DNA of 64,000 nt, taken from contig NZ_FMIC01000002.1 of assembly GCF_900091625.1 (NCBI RefSeq), forward strand, positions 1,116,001 to 1,180,000, read 5' to 3'. Below are positions 1-8,447 of the stretch, piece by piece. Position 1 is the first letter of the stretch; each line of letters begins with the position of its first letter. This DNA comes from Micromonospora peucetia. GTDB taxonomy: Bacteria > Actinomycetota > Actinomycetes > Mycobacteriales > Micromonosporaceae. The position numbers and the translations under genes are program-made. The notes under the pieces were generated by a model. It saw nothing but the letters and a program-made list of their open reading frames with translations, had not been told where the DNA came from and did not search any database.

Positions 1-605
1 TCCTCGTTGAAGAAGGCGTGTGAGGTGCCGGGGTAGTCGTAGGTCTGGCAGGTGCCGCCGGAGGTCTCGATGGCGCGGCGGACGGTCCGCACGCCGTCGG
101 CGGCGGAGGTGCCGTCCTCTTCGGAGCAGTGGATGTGCGCGGCCTTGCCGGCGTAGTCGGCCCACTCGGGGCTCATCCCGTCCCACGGCAGCCGGGGGTA
201 GAAGGCGGCGGTGGCGACGATCCGCTCGGAACGGGTCGCCGCCCAGAGGGCCAGGCTGGCACCGGCGCAGAAGCCCGCGCAGCCCACCTTGCCGGTGACC
301 TCGGGCCGCCCGGCGAGGTAGTCCGCCGCGCCGGCGATGTCCGCCGCCGCCTCGTCCATCTGCGGGCCGTTCAGCATCTGTCGGGGCTCACTGGGCTTGC
401 TCGCCGGGCCGCCGCGGCGGAAGTCCGGGGCGAGGGCGACGAAACCGGCCTCGGCGAAGCGGTCCACAACTGCCCGGACGTGCGGCACCAGGCCCCACCA
501 GTCCTGGATGACGATGACCGCGGGGCTGGTCGCACCGCCGGAGGGTATCGCGAGATACCCCTCGCTGGTCCCCCCGTTGTTGCGGTAGCTCACCAATTCG
601 CCCAT
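1..605 (-). CDS. Dienelactone hydrolase family protein (partial, C-terminus off the left edge)
   Basis: Predicted cytoplasmic alpha/beta-hydrolase of the dienelactone hydrolase family, which opens cyclic or simple esters; the substrate cannot be told. Reading starts at ATG 605 and leaves the window after 201 codons, while the family is usually 230-250 residues, so the tail is missing. Triad candidates are Cys113 (in GFCAG), Asp164 and His196 (in TSHAF). The start is fixed by a strong AGGAGG ribosome-binding site just upstream. The position that is Glu in many members (QEWWG) is Asp35 here (QDWWG). It faces away from the rest of the window and shows no operon partner. Confidence 0.85.
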   Translation of the reverse strand, partial: MGELVSYRNNGGTSEGYLAIPSGGATSPAVIVIQDWWGLVPHVRAVVDRFAEAGFVALAPDFRRGGPASKPSEPRQMLNGPQMDEAAADIAGAADYLAGRPEVTGKVGCAGFCAGASLALWAATRSERIVATAAFYPRLPWDGMSPEWADYAGKAAHIHCSEEDGTSAADGVRTVRRAIETSGGTCQTYDYPGTSHAFFNE

Positions 606-745
606 CGGCCCTCCTCCTAGCGGTCAGTCATCGTTGGCTGGTCGCCCAGTGGTCCTACGTGTCGGTAGCCTGCCACGCAGTGAGCACCCGGGGAAGACGC
701 CGGAACAGTGGCATTCACCTCCTGTTCGCGGGGCGGCTCCGCAGA

Positions 746-786
746 CGCCGTCGGCGGCGCGGACGTCGTCCGCGCCGCCGACGGCG
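746..786. terminator. 19-bp perfect inverted repeat (terminator-like)
   Basis: Arms 746-764 and 768-786 pair perfectly around a 3-nt loop. It lies 28 nt past the stop of the LppU-like gene on the minus strand and before the hydrolase promoter. There is no T-tract, as is usual for actinomycete terminators. The remaining bases 606-745 hold the upstream region of the hydrolase. Confidence 0.6.
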
Positions 787-814
787 GTGCTGTGGTGCTG
801 TGGTGCTGGGGGAA

Positions 815-1297
815 TCAGGCCTTCTTCGTCAGGCAGAGCAGGTAGCCGGTCTTGCCCGGCTCGATGCTGTAAAAGAGGTAGCCCTCCTGGCCCTCCTTGA
901 TGTACTGCCCGCACGCCTCGCCGGAGCGGGCCTGCGCCGTGGTCTGCCCGTCGACCCGGCCGACCACGTTGTAGACGGCATCGGCGGAGGTGCACTCGAC
1001 GACCTTCGCGCCGTCGACCTTCTCCTCCTTCGTGCCAGTCACCTCGGGCAGCTCGGCGATGCAGTCACCGGCCTTGGCCTCGGCGGTCTCGTCCTTGTTG
1101 AAGAAGTTGCCGATCGCCGAGCCGATGCCGAACTTGAGGCCCGCGACGACCAGGAACACGACGATCGCGCCCACGATGCCGAGCAGCTTCTTGGAACCGG
1201 ACTTCTTCGCCTCGGGCTCCGCCGGGGGCGGCGCCTGGACGGCCGACGGGGGCTGGCTGGCGTCCGGCGCGGGGGGCGGTGCGACCTGCTCTGACAC
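815..1297 (-). CDS. LppU/SCO3897-like membrane-anchored protein
   Basis: A 160-residue protein with a Pro/Ala-rich cytoplasmic N-terminus (about residues 1-35), one membrane segment (about 38-60, LLGIVGAIVVFLVVAGLKFG) and an extracytoplasmic domain with four cysteines that begins with the A-G-D-C-I pattern typical of LppU/SCO3897-type proteins. The function of that family is not established. GTG 1297 was chosen because GGAAGG sits 7 nt before it; an in-frame ATG five codons upstream lacks such a site. It is a single gene followed by a strong hairpin (746-786). Confidence 0.65.
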   Translation of the reverse strand: MSEQVAPPPAPDASQPPSAVQAPPPAEPEAKKSGSKKLLGIVGAIVVFLVVAGLKFGIGSAIGNFFNKDETAEAKAGDCIAELPEVTGTKEEKVDGAKVVECTSADAVYNVVGRVDGQTTAQARSGEACGQYIKEGQEGYLFYSIEPGKTGYLLCLTKKA

Positions 1298-1415
1298 GCG
1301 TTTTCCTTCCAAGGGGTGGGTGAGCAGACGACACCGTAGCGACAGGGGCCGACAGCCGTTGCCCCGCTGGACTCATCCGTTCAGCTATTTCACAGCTTCC
1401 GCGGCATGATCCGTT

Positions 1416-2438
1416 TCACGTGCGGTTCGGCACGGGCGTTCCGGCCGTGGTGTCCGACGGCGTGGGCGCCGTGGTCGGGGTGCTGCTCGGGGCGGGCGTG
1501 GGCTCGGTCTGGCCCTCCGACGTGGTGGGTGTCGGCAGCGGCGGCACGCCTGTCGACGGCAGTGAGCCGCCCGGCGCCCGCGGCGCGAACGGCGCCTGCT
1601 CCGGGCAGTACGGGTACGTGCGCAGTAGCGGGTTGCCGCGCTCGTCCGGGATCCGCAGGTCGAGGCAGTCCGGGTGGCCGAGCCGGATCGGGTCGCCGTT
1701 CTGGTCGAAGAGCCGGGCGTTCTCCACCAGCCGGCCCTCGCGGTCGTAGACGAAGACGTCCCGGATGTGGTCGTACCGGCCGTCGATCGAGATCTGCTCG
1801 TAGCCGAAGTCCCCGCTGCCGACGCGGCCGTTCATGTCCGCGAGGCCGACCAGCCCGAAGACCACCAGGACCGCCGTGCCGGCGTGCAGCATCCGCCGTT
1901 TGGGCCGGGACAGGCCGGGCGTGTGGTGGCCGAGCCAGATCGAGGCGAGCACGCTGCCGGCGAGCAGCACCAGGCCGGCCAGGGTGCTGCCGTTGAGCTC
2001 GGGCAGCACACCGAACGTGTCGCCGGTGGTGGCGACCGTGACGAGCATGGCGGCCAGGTAGCCACGCAGCACCCACCAGGCCGGCCGGAGCAGCCGGAGG
2101 AACTCGCTGGCGGTGGCGTACCCGAGGGGTGGTCCGAGTTGGACGTCCCAGCGGTGCGCCCGCCCACGGAGCCGGTCCACGGCGACGCCGAGGCGACGGT
2201 CCAGGCGGCGACCGCCGGCGACGGCGGCGCCGACCCCGGCGGCGGCGCGCAGCTCGGCCGCGTACGCCTCGGGCTCGCCGAGCCGCTCGACCAGCGTGCC
2301 GCCGGCCTCGGCGGCGACTTCGGCGAGGTGCTCCGGCAGGTCCTCGGTCAACTCGTCGCGGTGTGCCGGCGGCAGGTCGGCCAGCGCGGCCCGGACCCGT
2401 GCGGCGTAGTCCGCGATTTCCTGCTCAGTGACGGTCAT
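1416..2438 (-). CDS. HAAS-domain membrane protein coupled to a PadR regulator
   Basis: A 340-residue protein. Residues about 1-65 form a helical HAAS-like domain (DUF1700-type: short repeats around LPPAHRDELTEDL and a GEPEAYAAEL box), followed by three or four hydrophobic segments between about 115 and 205, then an extracytoplasmic domain and a Pro/Thr-rich C-terminal tail. In this family the helical domain is thought to contact the partner PadR regulator. ATG 2438 overlaps the padR stop (ATGA), so the two are translationally coupled. Function is not known; a membrane sensor or effector controlled with PadR is an inference. Confidence 0.7.
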   Translation of the reverse strand: MTVTEQEIADYAARVRAALADLPPAHRDELTEDLPEHLAEVAAEAGGTLVERLGEPEAYAAELRAAAGVGAAVAGGRRLDRRLGVAVDRLRGRAHRWDVQLGPPLGYATASEFLRLLRPAWWVLRGYLAAMLVTVATTGDTFGVLPELNGSTLAGLVLLAGSVLASIWLGHHTPGLSRPKRRMLHAGTAVLVVFGLVGLADMNGRVGSGDFGYEQISIDGRYDHIRDVFVYDREGRLVENARLFDQNGDPIRLGHPDCLDLRIPDERGNPLLRTYPYCPEQAPFAPRAPGGSLPSTGVPPLPTPTTSEGQTEPTPAPSSTPTTAPTPSDTTAGTPVPNRT

Positions 2439-2767
2439 GCCGCCATCCCCCGATCGTCGAGCAGTGCGTCCATGGTGGTGGCGAACGAGCGCCAGAGCTT
2501 GCCGGAGCGGGTGAGCTGGTCCCGGCCGGCGGCGTTGAGGGAGTAGTACTTGCGGTGCGGGCCGGACTCGCTCGGCACGACGTAGGTGGTCAGCAGGCCA
2601 GCGGCGTAGAGCCGGCGCAGCGTGCCGTAGACCGAGGCGTCGCCGACCTCCTCCAGCCCGGCGTCGCGCAGCCGGCGGAGGATGTCGTAGCCGTAGCCGT
2701 CCTCCTCGCGGAGCACGGCGAGGACCGCGAGATCCAGCACGCCCTTCAACAGTTGTGTGGTGTCCAC
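2435..2767 (-). CDS. PadR family transcriptional regulator
   Basis: A 110-residue PadR repressor: winged helix (LLKGVLDLAVLAVL, then the GYDILRRL and VYGTLRRLYAAGLL helices), a KYYSLNAAGRDQL wing and a short C-terminal dimerisation helix. Such proteins usually repress their own operon and release on binding a ligand. GTG 2767 was chosen over the in-frame GTG 2776 because a TAGTGT -10 box ends 7 nt before 2767 (leaderless transcript) and because the product then begins MDTTQLLKG, as family members do. It is co-transcribed with the downstream membrane protein through a 4-nt overlap. Confidence 0.88.
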   Translation of the reverse strand: MDTTQLLKGVLDLAVLAVLREEDGYGYDILRRLRDAGLEEVGDASVYGTLRRLYAAGLLTTYVVPSESGPHRKYYSLNAAGRDQLTRSGKLWRSFATTMDALLDDRGMAA

Positions 2768-2770
2768 GCA

Positions 2771-2804
2771 TTGCACACTAGTGCGTAATGCGGAGTACCG
2801 TCAA
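2771..2804 (-). promoter_or_regulatory. padR promoter with overlapping palindrome (candidate operator)
   Basis: The -35 TTGACG (2799-2804) and -10 TAGTGT (2775-2780) are 18 nt apart, and the -10 is 7 nt from the GTG. An 18-bp imperfect palindrome (2771-2788, 14 of 18 symmetric, core CACTAGTG) covers the -10, a plausible autoregulatory PadR site. Confidence 0.6.
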
Positions 2805-2844
2805 CGAGTCGCGACACGTGTCGGACTCATTGCGGCCCCGACGG

Positions 2845-4698
2845 TCAGGACACTATTCGCCAGCGCTGGTTCTCGCTGCCGTCGCACGCGCCGTAGCCGA
2901 CCGGCTGGCCGGAGCCCCGGGAGGTCAGGCACCCGCTCGCGTTCCGCTTGCGGAACTGGCGTTTCCCGGAGTCGTAGACCCACCCGTAGAGATTTCCGAA
3001 GCTGGTTGGTTTCAGGATTCCGCGCTCGTCATAGTTGATGGTGAACTGCATGGACGGTAGAGACCTCACGACCATGACTTCGCCGTCCGACTCGAATTTC
3101 CATCTCTGGCCGGGAAGGTCTCCCCAGGCGGCGGTCACCACCTTCGAGCCGTGTTTCGTGTCGGTGGTGCTGAGCACCGTGCCGTCGGAGCTCACGATCA
3201 CCATGTTGTCGGGGTTGAACGGCCCCGAGGGCAGCCCCGAGGCGCGCGGCGCGGTCCTGGTCGGCGCCGGGACGCCCGGATCGTCCTTGGTCGGCGTCCG
3301 ACCGACCGACGGGCTGGTGACCACGCCCGGACCGCCACCGGGCGCACCGGGCGCATTCGTCGCACCGGTCGGGCCGGTCGCACCGGTTGCACTGGTCGCA
3401 CCGGGAGCGTGGGGAGAACTGGCGGGGCCGGAGGGGCCACCGGCGATCGGGGCGGCAGGGGCGGCGGCGGCAAGATCGGTCGGCGGGCCGCCGGCCGAAG
3501 GTGCACCGGATCCCACGCCGCCACTGGCGAGATACGTCCCACCCAGCACCACCACGAGCACGCCGACCGCCGCGGCGACAGCCGGTCGACGCCAACTCCG
3601 GCGCCGGGTGTCGATCGGCGGCAGGGCATGGGTCGTCAGATCCGGTAGCTTCGTCAGCACCGCGGCGACCGGTTCGGCGACGGTGTCGGGTCCAGGAGCG
3701 CCGTCAGCGAGCCCGTCCTGGCCGATCGGCTTGGTGACGGCCAAGGTCGGTGCGATGCCGGGCGCCCTCGCGGGGACGGTCAGAGCGGCCCCGATCTGGG
3801 GAAGGGTCTCTTCGAGACCGTCGGGCAGCCAGCCCTGCCCGGTGGCTGCCGCACTGCGGTCGACGTAGGCGGCGATGACGTCCTGCGGCGTCGGGCGCAG
3901 CTGCGGCTCCTTCGCCAGGCACCGGCTGACCAGCTCCCGCAGCCCCGGGTCGGTGATCCCGTCAAGATCGGGTTCGCCCTGCGTGACGCGGTAGACGAGC
4001 TCCACGGCGTTGCCGGCGCGGAAGGGAGCCCTCCCGGTGGCGGCGAAGGCGACGACCGAGCCGAGCGCGAAGACGTCCGTGGCAGGAGTGGACTTCTCCC
4101 CGCGTACCTGCTCCGGTGCCATGTAGGACGGGGTGCCCATCCGTACGCCGGTCTGGGTGAGGTCGCGTTCGCCGTCGGCCCGGGAGATGCCGAAGTCGAT
4201 GACGCGGGGTCCGTCGGCGGCGAGCAGCACGTTGCCGGGCTTGAGGTCGCGGTGGACGATGCCGGCGGCGTGGATGGCCTTGAGGGCCTCGGCCACCCCG
4301 GCGGCGAGTCGCCACACGCCGTGCAGCGGCAGTGTTCCGTGGCGCGCGACGGCGACGGCGAGGTTGAGGCCCGGCACGAATGCGGTCGCCAGCCACGGGC
4401 GGACGGCCTCGGCGTCGTGGCTCACCACGGGGGCGGTGAAGACGCCGCCGACCCGACTGGCGATCGCGGCCTCGCGCGCGAAGCGGGCGCGGAAGGAAGG
4501 GTCGGTCGAGTAGGGATCCTTGACGACCTTCACGGCCACAGCCCGGTCGGCCTGGGTCATCCCGAGGTAGACCCGGCCCATGCCGCCCTCGCCGATCCGG
4601 CCGAGCAGCCGGATGTCGCCCACCGCAGCGGGATCGTCCGGTTCGAGGGGGAGGAAGTCCAGCCCAAGCTCGGGCAGGGTCGGGATGATGTCGTTCAC
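2845..4698 (-). CDS. Membrane Ser/Thr protein kinase with C-terminal ricin-type domain
   Basis: A 617-residue Hanks-type kinase. Glycine loop GEGGMG at 36-41, ATP lysine K57, catalytic loop HRDLKPGN 149-156, DFG 168-170 and APEQ near 194-197 are all intact, so it should be active. One membrane segment (about 372-391) leads to a Gly/Ala/Thr/Pro-rich, collagen-like linker and an extracellular domain of about 130 residues ending in QRWRIVS, the QxW signature of beta-trefoil lectin folds. It probably senses an extracellular, perhaps carbohydrate, cue. GTG 4698 was chosen for its GAGGGGG site; the open frame upstream has no good start. No substrate gene is adjacent. Confidence 0.88.
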   Translation of the reverse strand: MNDIIPTLPELGLDFLPLEPDDPAAVGDIRLLGRIGEGGMGRVYLGMTQADRAVAVKVVKDPYSTDPSFRARFAREAAIASRVGGVFTAPVVSHDAEAVRPWLATAFVPGLNLAVAVARHGTLPLHGVWRLAAGVAEALKAIHAAGIVHRDLKPGNVLLAADGPRVIDFGISRADGERDLTQTGVRMGTPSYMAPEQVRGEKSTPATDVFALGSVVAFAATGRAPFRAGNAVELVYRVTQGEPDLDGITDPGLRELVSRCLAKEPQLRPTPQDVIAAYVDRSAAATGQGWLPDGLEETLPQIGAALTVPARAPGIAPTLAVTKPIGQDGLADGAPGPDTVAEPVAAVLTKLPDLTTHALPPIDTRRRSWRRPAVAAAVGVLVVVLGGTYLASGGVGSGAPSAGGPPTDLAAAAPAAPIAGGPSGPASSPHAPGATSATGATGPTGATNAPGAPGGGPGVVTSPSVGRTPTKDDPGVPAPTRTAPRASGLPSGPFNPDNMVIVSSDGTVLSTTDTKHGSKVVTAAWGDLPGQRWKFESDGEVMVVRSLPSMQFTINYDERGILKPTSFGNLYGWVYDSGKRQFRKRNASGCLTSRGSGQPVGYGACDGSENQRWRIVS

Positions 4699-4852
4699 TC
4701 GGCGCCCCCTCGTCGTCGCAGCGATGCTACAGACGCGAAAAGGTTGCAGAGTATCGGCGTTGTCTGATCCCGACGGCCAGGGTGACTCACGTACGCGGCT
4801 GCCGTCCGGTGTCAGTCGTGGACGACAGCGGGCACGAGGAACGGGTGCCGGA

Positions 4853-5152
4853 TCAGGCCGCCCGCCGCGCCGCGTCGTCCGCGACCCGCAGCAGATCCCG
4901 CAGTACGTGCACCAGCACGCGAGCCTGCACCAGGTCGATCGGCCAACGCTCCGGGTCGTCGCCGGCGGACAACTCCAGCAGCACACCGGACGGGCTGAGC
5001 CGCCCGACGTCCATCTGCCAGAGCCCGGCGCGCACCTGGATCACCTCGTCGCCACGCGGCGCCGCCGGCCGCAGGCGGGACAGGTGCAGCGCGCTGGCCG
5101 CGCACCCGCTCTCGGGTGCGCACCATCCCGGGTGGACACGTCGGATCGCCAC
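4853..5152 (-). CDS. Small hypothetical protein divergent from the XRE regulator
   Basis: A 99-residue protein without signal peptide or membrane segment. The centre (IQVRAGLWQMDVGRLSPSG) looks beta-rich and the C-terminal third helical (DLVQARVLVHVLRDLLRVAD). GTG 5152 has GAGGAG 7 nt before it. It is divergent from the XRE/DUF397 pair and shares a 152-bp upstream region with it, so it may be that regulator's target. I do not recognise the family; coding is supported by the start site and strong third-position GC. Confidence 0.6.
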   Translation of the reverse strand: MAIRRVHPGWCAPESGCAASALHLSRLRPAAPRGDEVIQVRAGLWQMDVGRLSPSGVLLELSAGDDPERWPIDLVQARVLVHVLRDLLRVADDAARRAA

Positions 5153-5304
5153 GTCATCGCTCCTCGCTCGGGTTGTGAGGGCACTGTGGGCCCACCGTCA
5201 CCCCATCCTCGTGACCACTCGACTACGGTCGGAAGTCGCGCGAGGGGCACCGGCCGACGGTGGCCCGCGCGGCCCGTCGCGTGAGACCTGGTGAGCGAGG
5301 TGTG

Positions 5305-6114
5305 ATGACCGGATCGCAACTGTCGACGCTGGACCTGCTGGCCGGCGAGCTACGACGACTGCGCGTCGAGCGCGGGCTCAGCCAGGAGGAACTGGCCCGA
5401 CTGATCAACTACTCCGGCTCGCTCGTCGGGATGGTGGAGATCGGCCGGCGTACGCCCTCGCTCGACTTCGTCCGCCGCGCGGACGAGGCGTTGGAGAGCG
5501 GCGGTTTGCTCGGGCGGATCCTGCCGCTGGTCAGCCTGGAGACCGCGCCGGCCTGGTTCCGGCCCTGGGTGGCGGTGGAGCAGGAGGCGGCCACGCTGTG
5601 GTGGTTCGAGATCTCGGTGCTGCCCGGCCTCCTCCAGACGGAGGAGTACGCCCGCGTCGTCCTTCAGGACGGGGGCCTGGTACCCGACGCCGAGGTCGAG
5701 GAGCGGGTTGCGGCACGACTTCAACGACAGCAGATCCTCGACCGCGCCCAGCCGCCACAACTGGTCGCGGTGATTGACGAGATGATCCTTCGCCGCCCGG
5801 TGGCGGACCGTTTCGGGGTAATGAGCGAGCAGGTCGACCACCTGATCGAACTCGCGGCCCGCCCGCACGTCCACCTGCATGTGATCCCGGCCGAGGTGGG
5901 CGTGCACGCCGGTATGGCCGGGCCGTTCATCCTGGCCGGGTACGACGACGGGGGTTGGGTGGCGCACCTCGACAGCCCGCTACGGGCCCAGGTGCTCGAC
6001 CGCGCCGAGGAGATTGCCAGCCTGCACCGCAGGTGGGAAAGTGTCCGCTCAGAGGCGCTGTCCCGGCGGCAGTCGCTGGCGCTGATGCAGGAAGTGGCGA
6101 AGACATGGAGCTGA
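5305..6114 (+). CDS. XRE-family regulator with DUF5753 (Scr1-type antitoxin-like)
   Basis: A 269-residue protein. An N-terminal helix-turn-helix (about residues 12-65: [20 protein letters not shown]...) is followed by the DUF5753 region (about 95-265: [56 protein letters not shown]). Hundreds of paralogues occur in filamentous actinomycetes, nearly always with a DUF397 gene; Scr1/Scr2 of Streptomyces is the studied example, described as toxin-antitoxin-like and development-linked. ATG 5305 was chosen for the AGCGAGG upstream. Its stop overlaps the next gene by 10 nt. Confidence 0.88.
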   Translation: MTGSQLSTLDLLAGELRRLRVERGLSQEELARLINYSGSLVGMVEIGRRTPSLDFVRRADEALESGGLLGRILPLVSLETAPAWFRPWVAVEQEAATLWWFEISVLPGLLQTEEYARVVLQDGGLVPDAEVEERVAARLQRQQILDRAQPPQLVAVIDEMILRRPVADRFGVMSEQVDHLIELAARPHVHLHVIPAEVGVHAGMAGPFILAGYDDGGWVAHLDSPLRAQVLDRAEEIASLHRRWESVRSEALSRRQSLALMQEVAKTWS

Positions 6115-6311
6115 TCGACGCCCGGTGGCGCAAGTCCACCCGCAGCGGAAACGGCGGCGCCTCGTGCGTGGAGGTCGCCGACAACCTGCCCGGCGTGGTG
6201 CTGGTCCGCGACAGCAAGGACCGCTCGGGCCCCCTGCTCTCCTTCGGCCCGGCCGCCTGGTCCCACTTCGTCAGCGGCGTCGCGAACGGCACGACACCCG
6301 GTCAGCCGTAG
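6105..6311 (+). CDS. DUF397 domain protein (partner of the XRE/DUF5753 regulator)
   Basis: A 68-residue DUF397 protein with the full signature: W-R-K-S-T-R-S-G, then C-V-E-V-A, then V-R-D-S-K-D...G-P-L-L-S-F and a final A-A-W-S-H-F. DUF397 proteins are the small partners of DUF5753 regulators, acting as the putative toxin or signalling peptide of Scr-type pairs; the biochemical activity is unproven. ATG 6105 lies inside the end of the regulator gene (10-nt overlap), so the two are translationally coupled. Three GTGs further inside the frame would cut the signature. Confidence 0.88.
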   Translation: MELIDARWRKSTRSGNGGASCVEVADNLPGVVLVRDSKDRSGPLLSFGPAAWSHFVSGVANGTTPGQP

Positions 6312-6392
6312 AGCCCGCGAAGCCCCGCGCGCGATTCCGGCACCTCGGCATCGCGGGCGACCACCTCGCGGGCGAAAATCCGCGCCGCCGGC

Positions 6393-7343
6393 TCAGCCGC
6401 CCGTCGCGAGGCTCCAGGCGATGCCGTCGAGGATGTCGTGCTCGGAGGCGACCACCGAATCCATCCCGGCCCGCTCCATGATCACTCGGAGCACCAGGGC
6501 ACCCGCCCCGATGACGTCCGCCCGGCCCGGGTGCATCACCGGGATCGCCAGCCGCTGCTCCCTGGTCTTACCGAGCAGGTCGGCGGTCACGTCGGCCACC
6601 GCGTCGTACGACACCCGGGCGTGGTGGATGCGGTCCGGGTCGTACTCCTGGAGGCCCTGGGCGATCGCGACCACGGTGGTGACCGACCCGGCGAGCCCGA
6701 CCAGCGTGGCGGCCTGCCGGCCCGGCACGGCCTCCAGGGCCCGGTCCACCGCGACCGCGATGTCGGCCTGCGCGGCAGCCACCTCACCCATGCCCGGCGG
6801 GTCGCCGTGCAGATGCCGCTCAGTCATCCGGACGCAGCCGATGTCCATCGAGATGGCCGCCTCGACGCCGCCCGCGCGGGTGCCCACGACGAACTCGGTC
6901 GAGCCGCCACCGATGTCGACGACCAGGTACGGCTCGCGTGCGTCGGCCGGCAGCCCGCGCACCGCGCCGGTGAAGGAGAGCCGCGCCTCCTCGTCGCCGG
7001 TCACCACCTCGGGCGCCACCCCGAGGGTCCGCTCGACCATCTCGCGGAACTCGGCGGCGTTGGAGGCGTCCCGGGACGCCGACGTGGCGCACATCCGGAC
7101 CCGCTCCGCGCCCAGCTTCTCGATCTCGGCAGCGTAGGAGGCCAGCGCGACCCGGGTGCGTTCGATCGCCTCCGGGGCCAGCCGGCCCGTCCGGTCGACG
7201 CCCTGGCCGAGTCGGACGATCTCCATCCGCCGGCTCAGGTCGACCAGCGGCGCCTGCGGACCCGCCGAGGGGTCGGGCAGGTCGGCGACCAGCAGTCGGA
7301 TCGAGTTGGTCCCGCAGTCGATGGCGGCCACACGCGTCGTCAC
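6393..7343 (-). CDS. ppx: Exopolyphosphatase / pppGpp phosphohydrolase (Ppx/GppA)
   Basis: A 316-residue member of the ASKHA-fold Ppx/GppA family, cytoplasmic, which removes terminal phosphate from polyphosphate or pppGpp and so links phosphate storage to the stringent response. Key motifs are phosphate-1 DCGTNSIRLLVAD (9-21) and phosphate-2 DIGGGSTEF (about 140-148). It is the short actinobacterial form with only the catalytic half, like mycobacterial Rv0496/Rv1026. GTG 7343 is 7 nt after a TAGGGT -10 box. In many actinobacteria ppx follows eno-ftsB-DUF501 directly; here argA and two unrelated genes intervene. Confidence 0.9.
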   Translation of the reverse strand: MTTRVAAIDCGTNSIRLLVADLPDPSAGPQAPLVDLSRRMEIVRLGQGVDRTGRLAPEAIERTRVALASYAAEIEKLGAERVRMCATSASRDASNAAEFREMVERTLGVAPEVVTGDEEARLSFTGAVRGLPADAREPYLVVDIGGGSTEFVVGTRAGGVEAAISMDIGCVRMTERHLHGDPPGMGEVAAAQADIAVAVDRALEAVPGRQAATLVGLAGSVTTVVAIAQGLQEYDPDRIHHARVSYDAVADVTADLLGKTREQRLAIPVMHPGRADVIGAGALVLRVIMERAGMDSVVASEHDILDGIAWSLATGG

Positions 7344-7350
7344 GGCAGCA

Positions 7351-7356
7351 ACCCTA
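7351..7356 (-). promoter_or_regulatory. -10 box of ppx (leaderless)
   Basis: TAGGGT on the minus strand lies 7 nt before GTG 7343, and no Shine-Dalgarno sequence is present, so transcription probably starts at the start codon. Confidence 0.5.
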
Positions 7357-7358
7357 CG

Positions 7359-8351
7359 TCAGGCGCGACCGGCCGGCGGGACGTCGTCGTGGCCCAGCAG
7401 GTCGGTGCCGAGCGGCGTCAACCGGTGCAGCACCGCCCCGCCGTCGCGGACGCTGCTGACCAGGCCGGCCGCCCGCAACGCCCCGGCGTGCTCGGACGCC
7501 GAGGAGACGCTGATCCCGACGGCCCGGCCGAGCGCCGTGGTGGTGTGCCGGCCGGGGCGGGCGAGCCGGCGCAGCACCGCCGCCCGGGTGGCCCCCAGCA
7601 GCCGGCCGAGCGGATCGGTGGCGCTCGCCTCGACCCGGCGCGGCATCGGCGCGGGATACACCACCAGCACCGGCCGACCCGGCTCCACCAACACCCGGGG
7701 ATGCGGGCCGGCCAGCGGGGAGGGCAGCAGGAGGAGGCCGTGCCCGGTGCCGGACATCGTCGCGCTCCACCACGTCCGCACCGTCAGCGTCGGCGCCTCC
7801 CACCGGATCGCCGGGTGCAACGCGTTCAGCAGACCGTCCAACCCGTGTGCCGCGAGGTGCCCGGTCGCCTCGGCCACCTGGTGCCGGTGCGCGTCCGTCA
7901 GGTCGGCCCAGTGCGGCGCGAGCACCGCGTCGTGCCAGGTGTCCAGGGCCCGGCCGAACAGGCTCATCGTCTCCCCGTCGGCCTCGGCGAACCGCCTTCG
8001 CAGCGGCGTCGCGGGCAGTTGGGCGTACGCGGTGGCGACCTCCGCCCGGACCCGCTGGACGGGGACGGCCCGGATCGCCTCCAGACCGGCTGCGACCGAC
8101 TCCATGCCGTCCAGCGGGGTGAGGAAGTCCGGCAGGCGCCCGCGTACGGGCAGCAGGTGCCGCAGCACCGAGGCGGCGGACCGGGCCCGCCCCGTCGCCG
8201 CCGCCGCGCCCGCTGCGGGGCCCGGCGCCATCCGGGCCGTCTCCGCGTCGTACAGCACCTGACAGGCCAGCAGGGCCGTGCCCACCGGGTGCAGGCCGGC
8301 GGTGAAGCGGACCCGGCACAGGTCCGCCGGCCCCAGGCGGAGACGAAGCAT
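7359..8351 (-). CDS. ArsR-like winged-helix regulator with DUF5937-type N-terminus
   Basis: A 330-residue cytoplasmic regulator. The N-terminal two thirds begins LGPADLCRVRFTAGLHPVGT and resembles the DUF5937 domain found in Actinobacteria. The C-terminal part (about 245-325) is an ArsR-type winged helix: GATRAAVLRRLARP, TTTALGRAVGISVSSASEHA recognition helix and a VRDGGAVLHRLTPLG wing. No metal-binding cysteines are seen. ATG 8351 has GGGAGG 12 nt upstream, rather far. It is divergent from the esterase gene, 96 bp apart, suggesting that it controls that gene. The ligand is unknown. Confidence 0.75.
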   Translation of the reverse strand: MLRLRLGPADLCRVRFTAGLHPVGTALLACQVLYDAETARMAPGPAAGAAAATGRARSAASVLRHLLPVRGRLPDFLTPLDGMESVAAGLEAIRAVPVQRVRAEVATAYAQLPATPLRRRFAEADGETMSLFGRALDTWHDAVLAPHWADLTDAHRHQVAEATGHLAAHGLDGLLNALHPAIRWEAPTLTVRTWWSATMSGTGHGLLLLPSPLAGPHPRVLVEPGRPVLVVYPAPMPRRVEASATDPLGRLLGATRAAVLRRLARPGRHTTTALGRAVGISVSSASEHAGALRAAGLVSSVRDGGAVLHRLTPLGTDLLGHDDVPPAGRA

Positions 8352-8447
8352 GCCAGCAGACTGCCTCCCTTCGGCCTGGACCGAAAGGGTTGCCCCGCAC
8401 GGGCCGGCCGATCCAGTGTGGGCCGTGGGTCACGGAGGAGGCGGGGC

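Noticed and set aside
3360..3480. Separate collagen-like gene in the kinase region
   Set aside because: The Gly-x-x stretch is in frame with the kinase and forms its linker.
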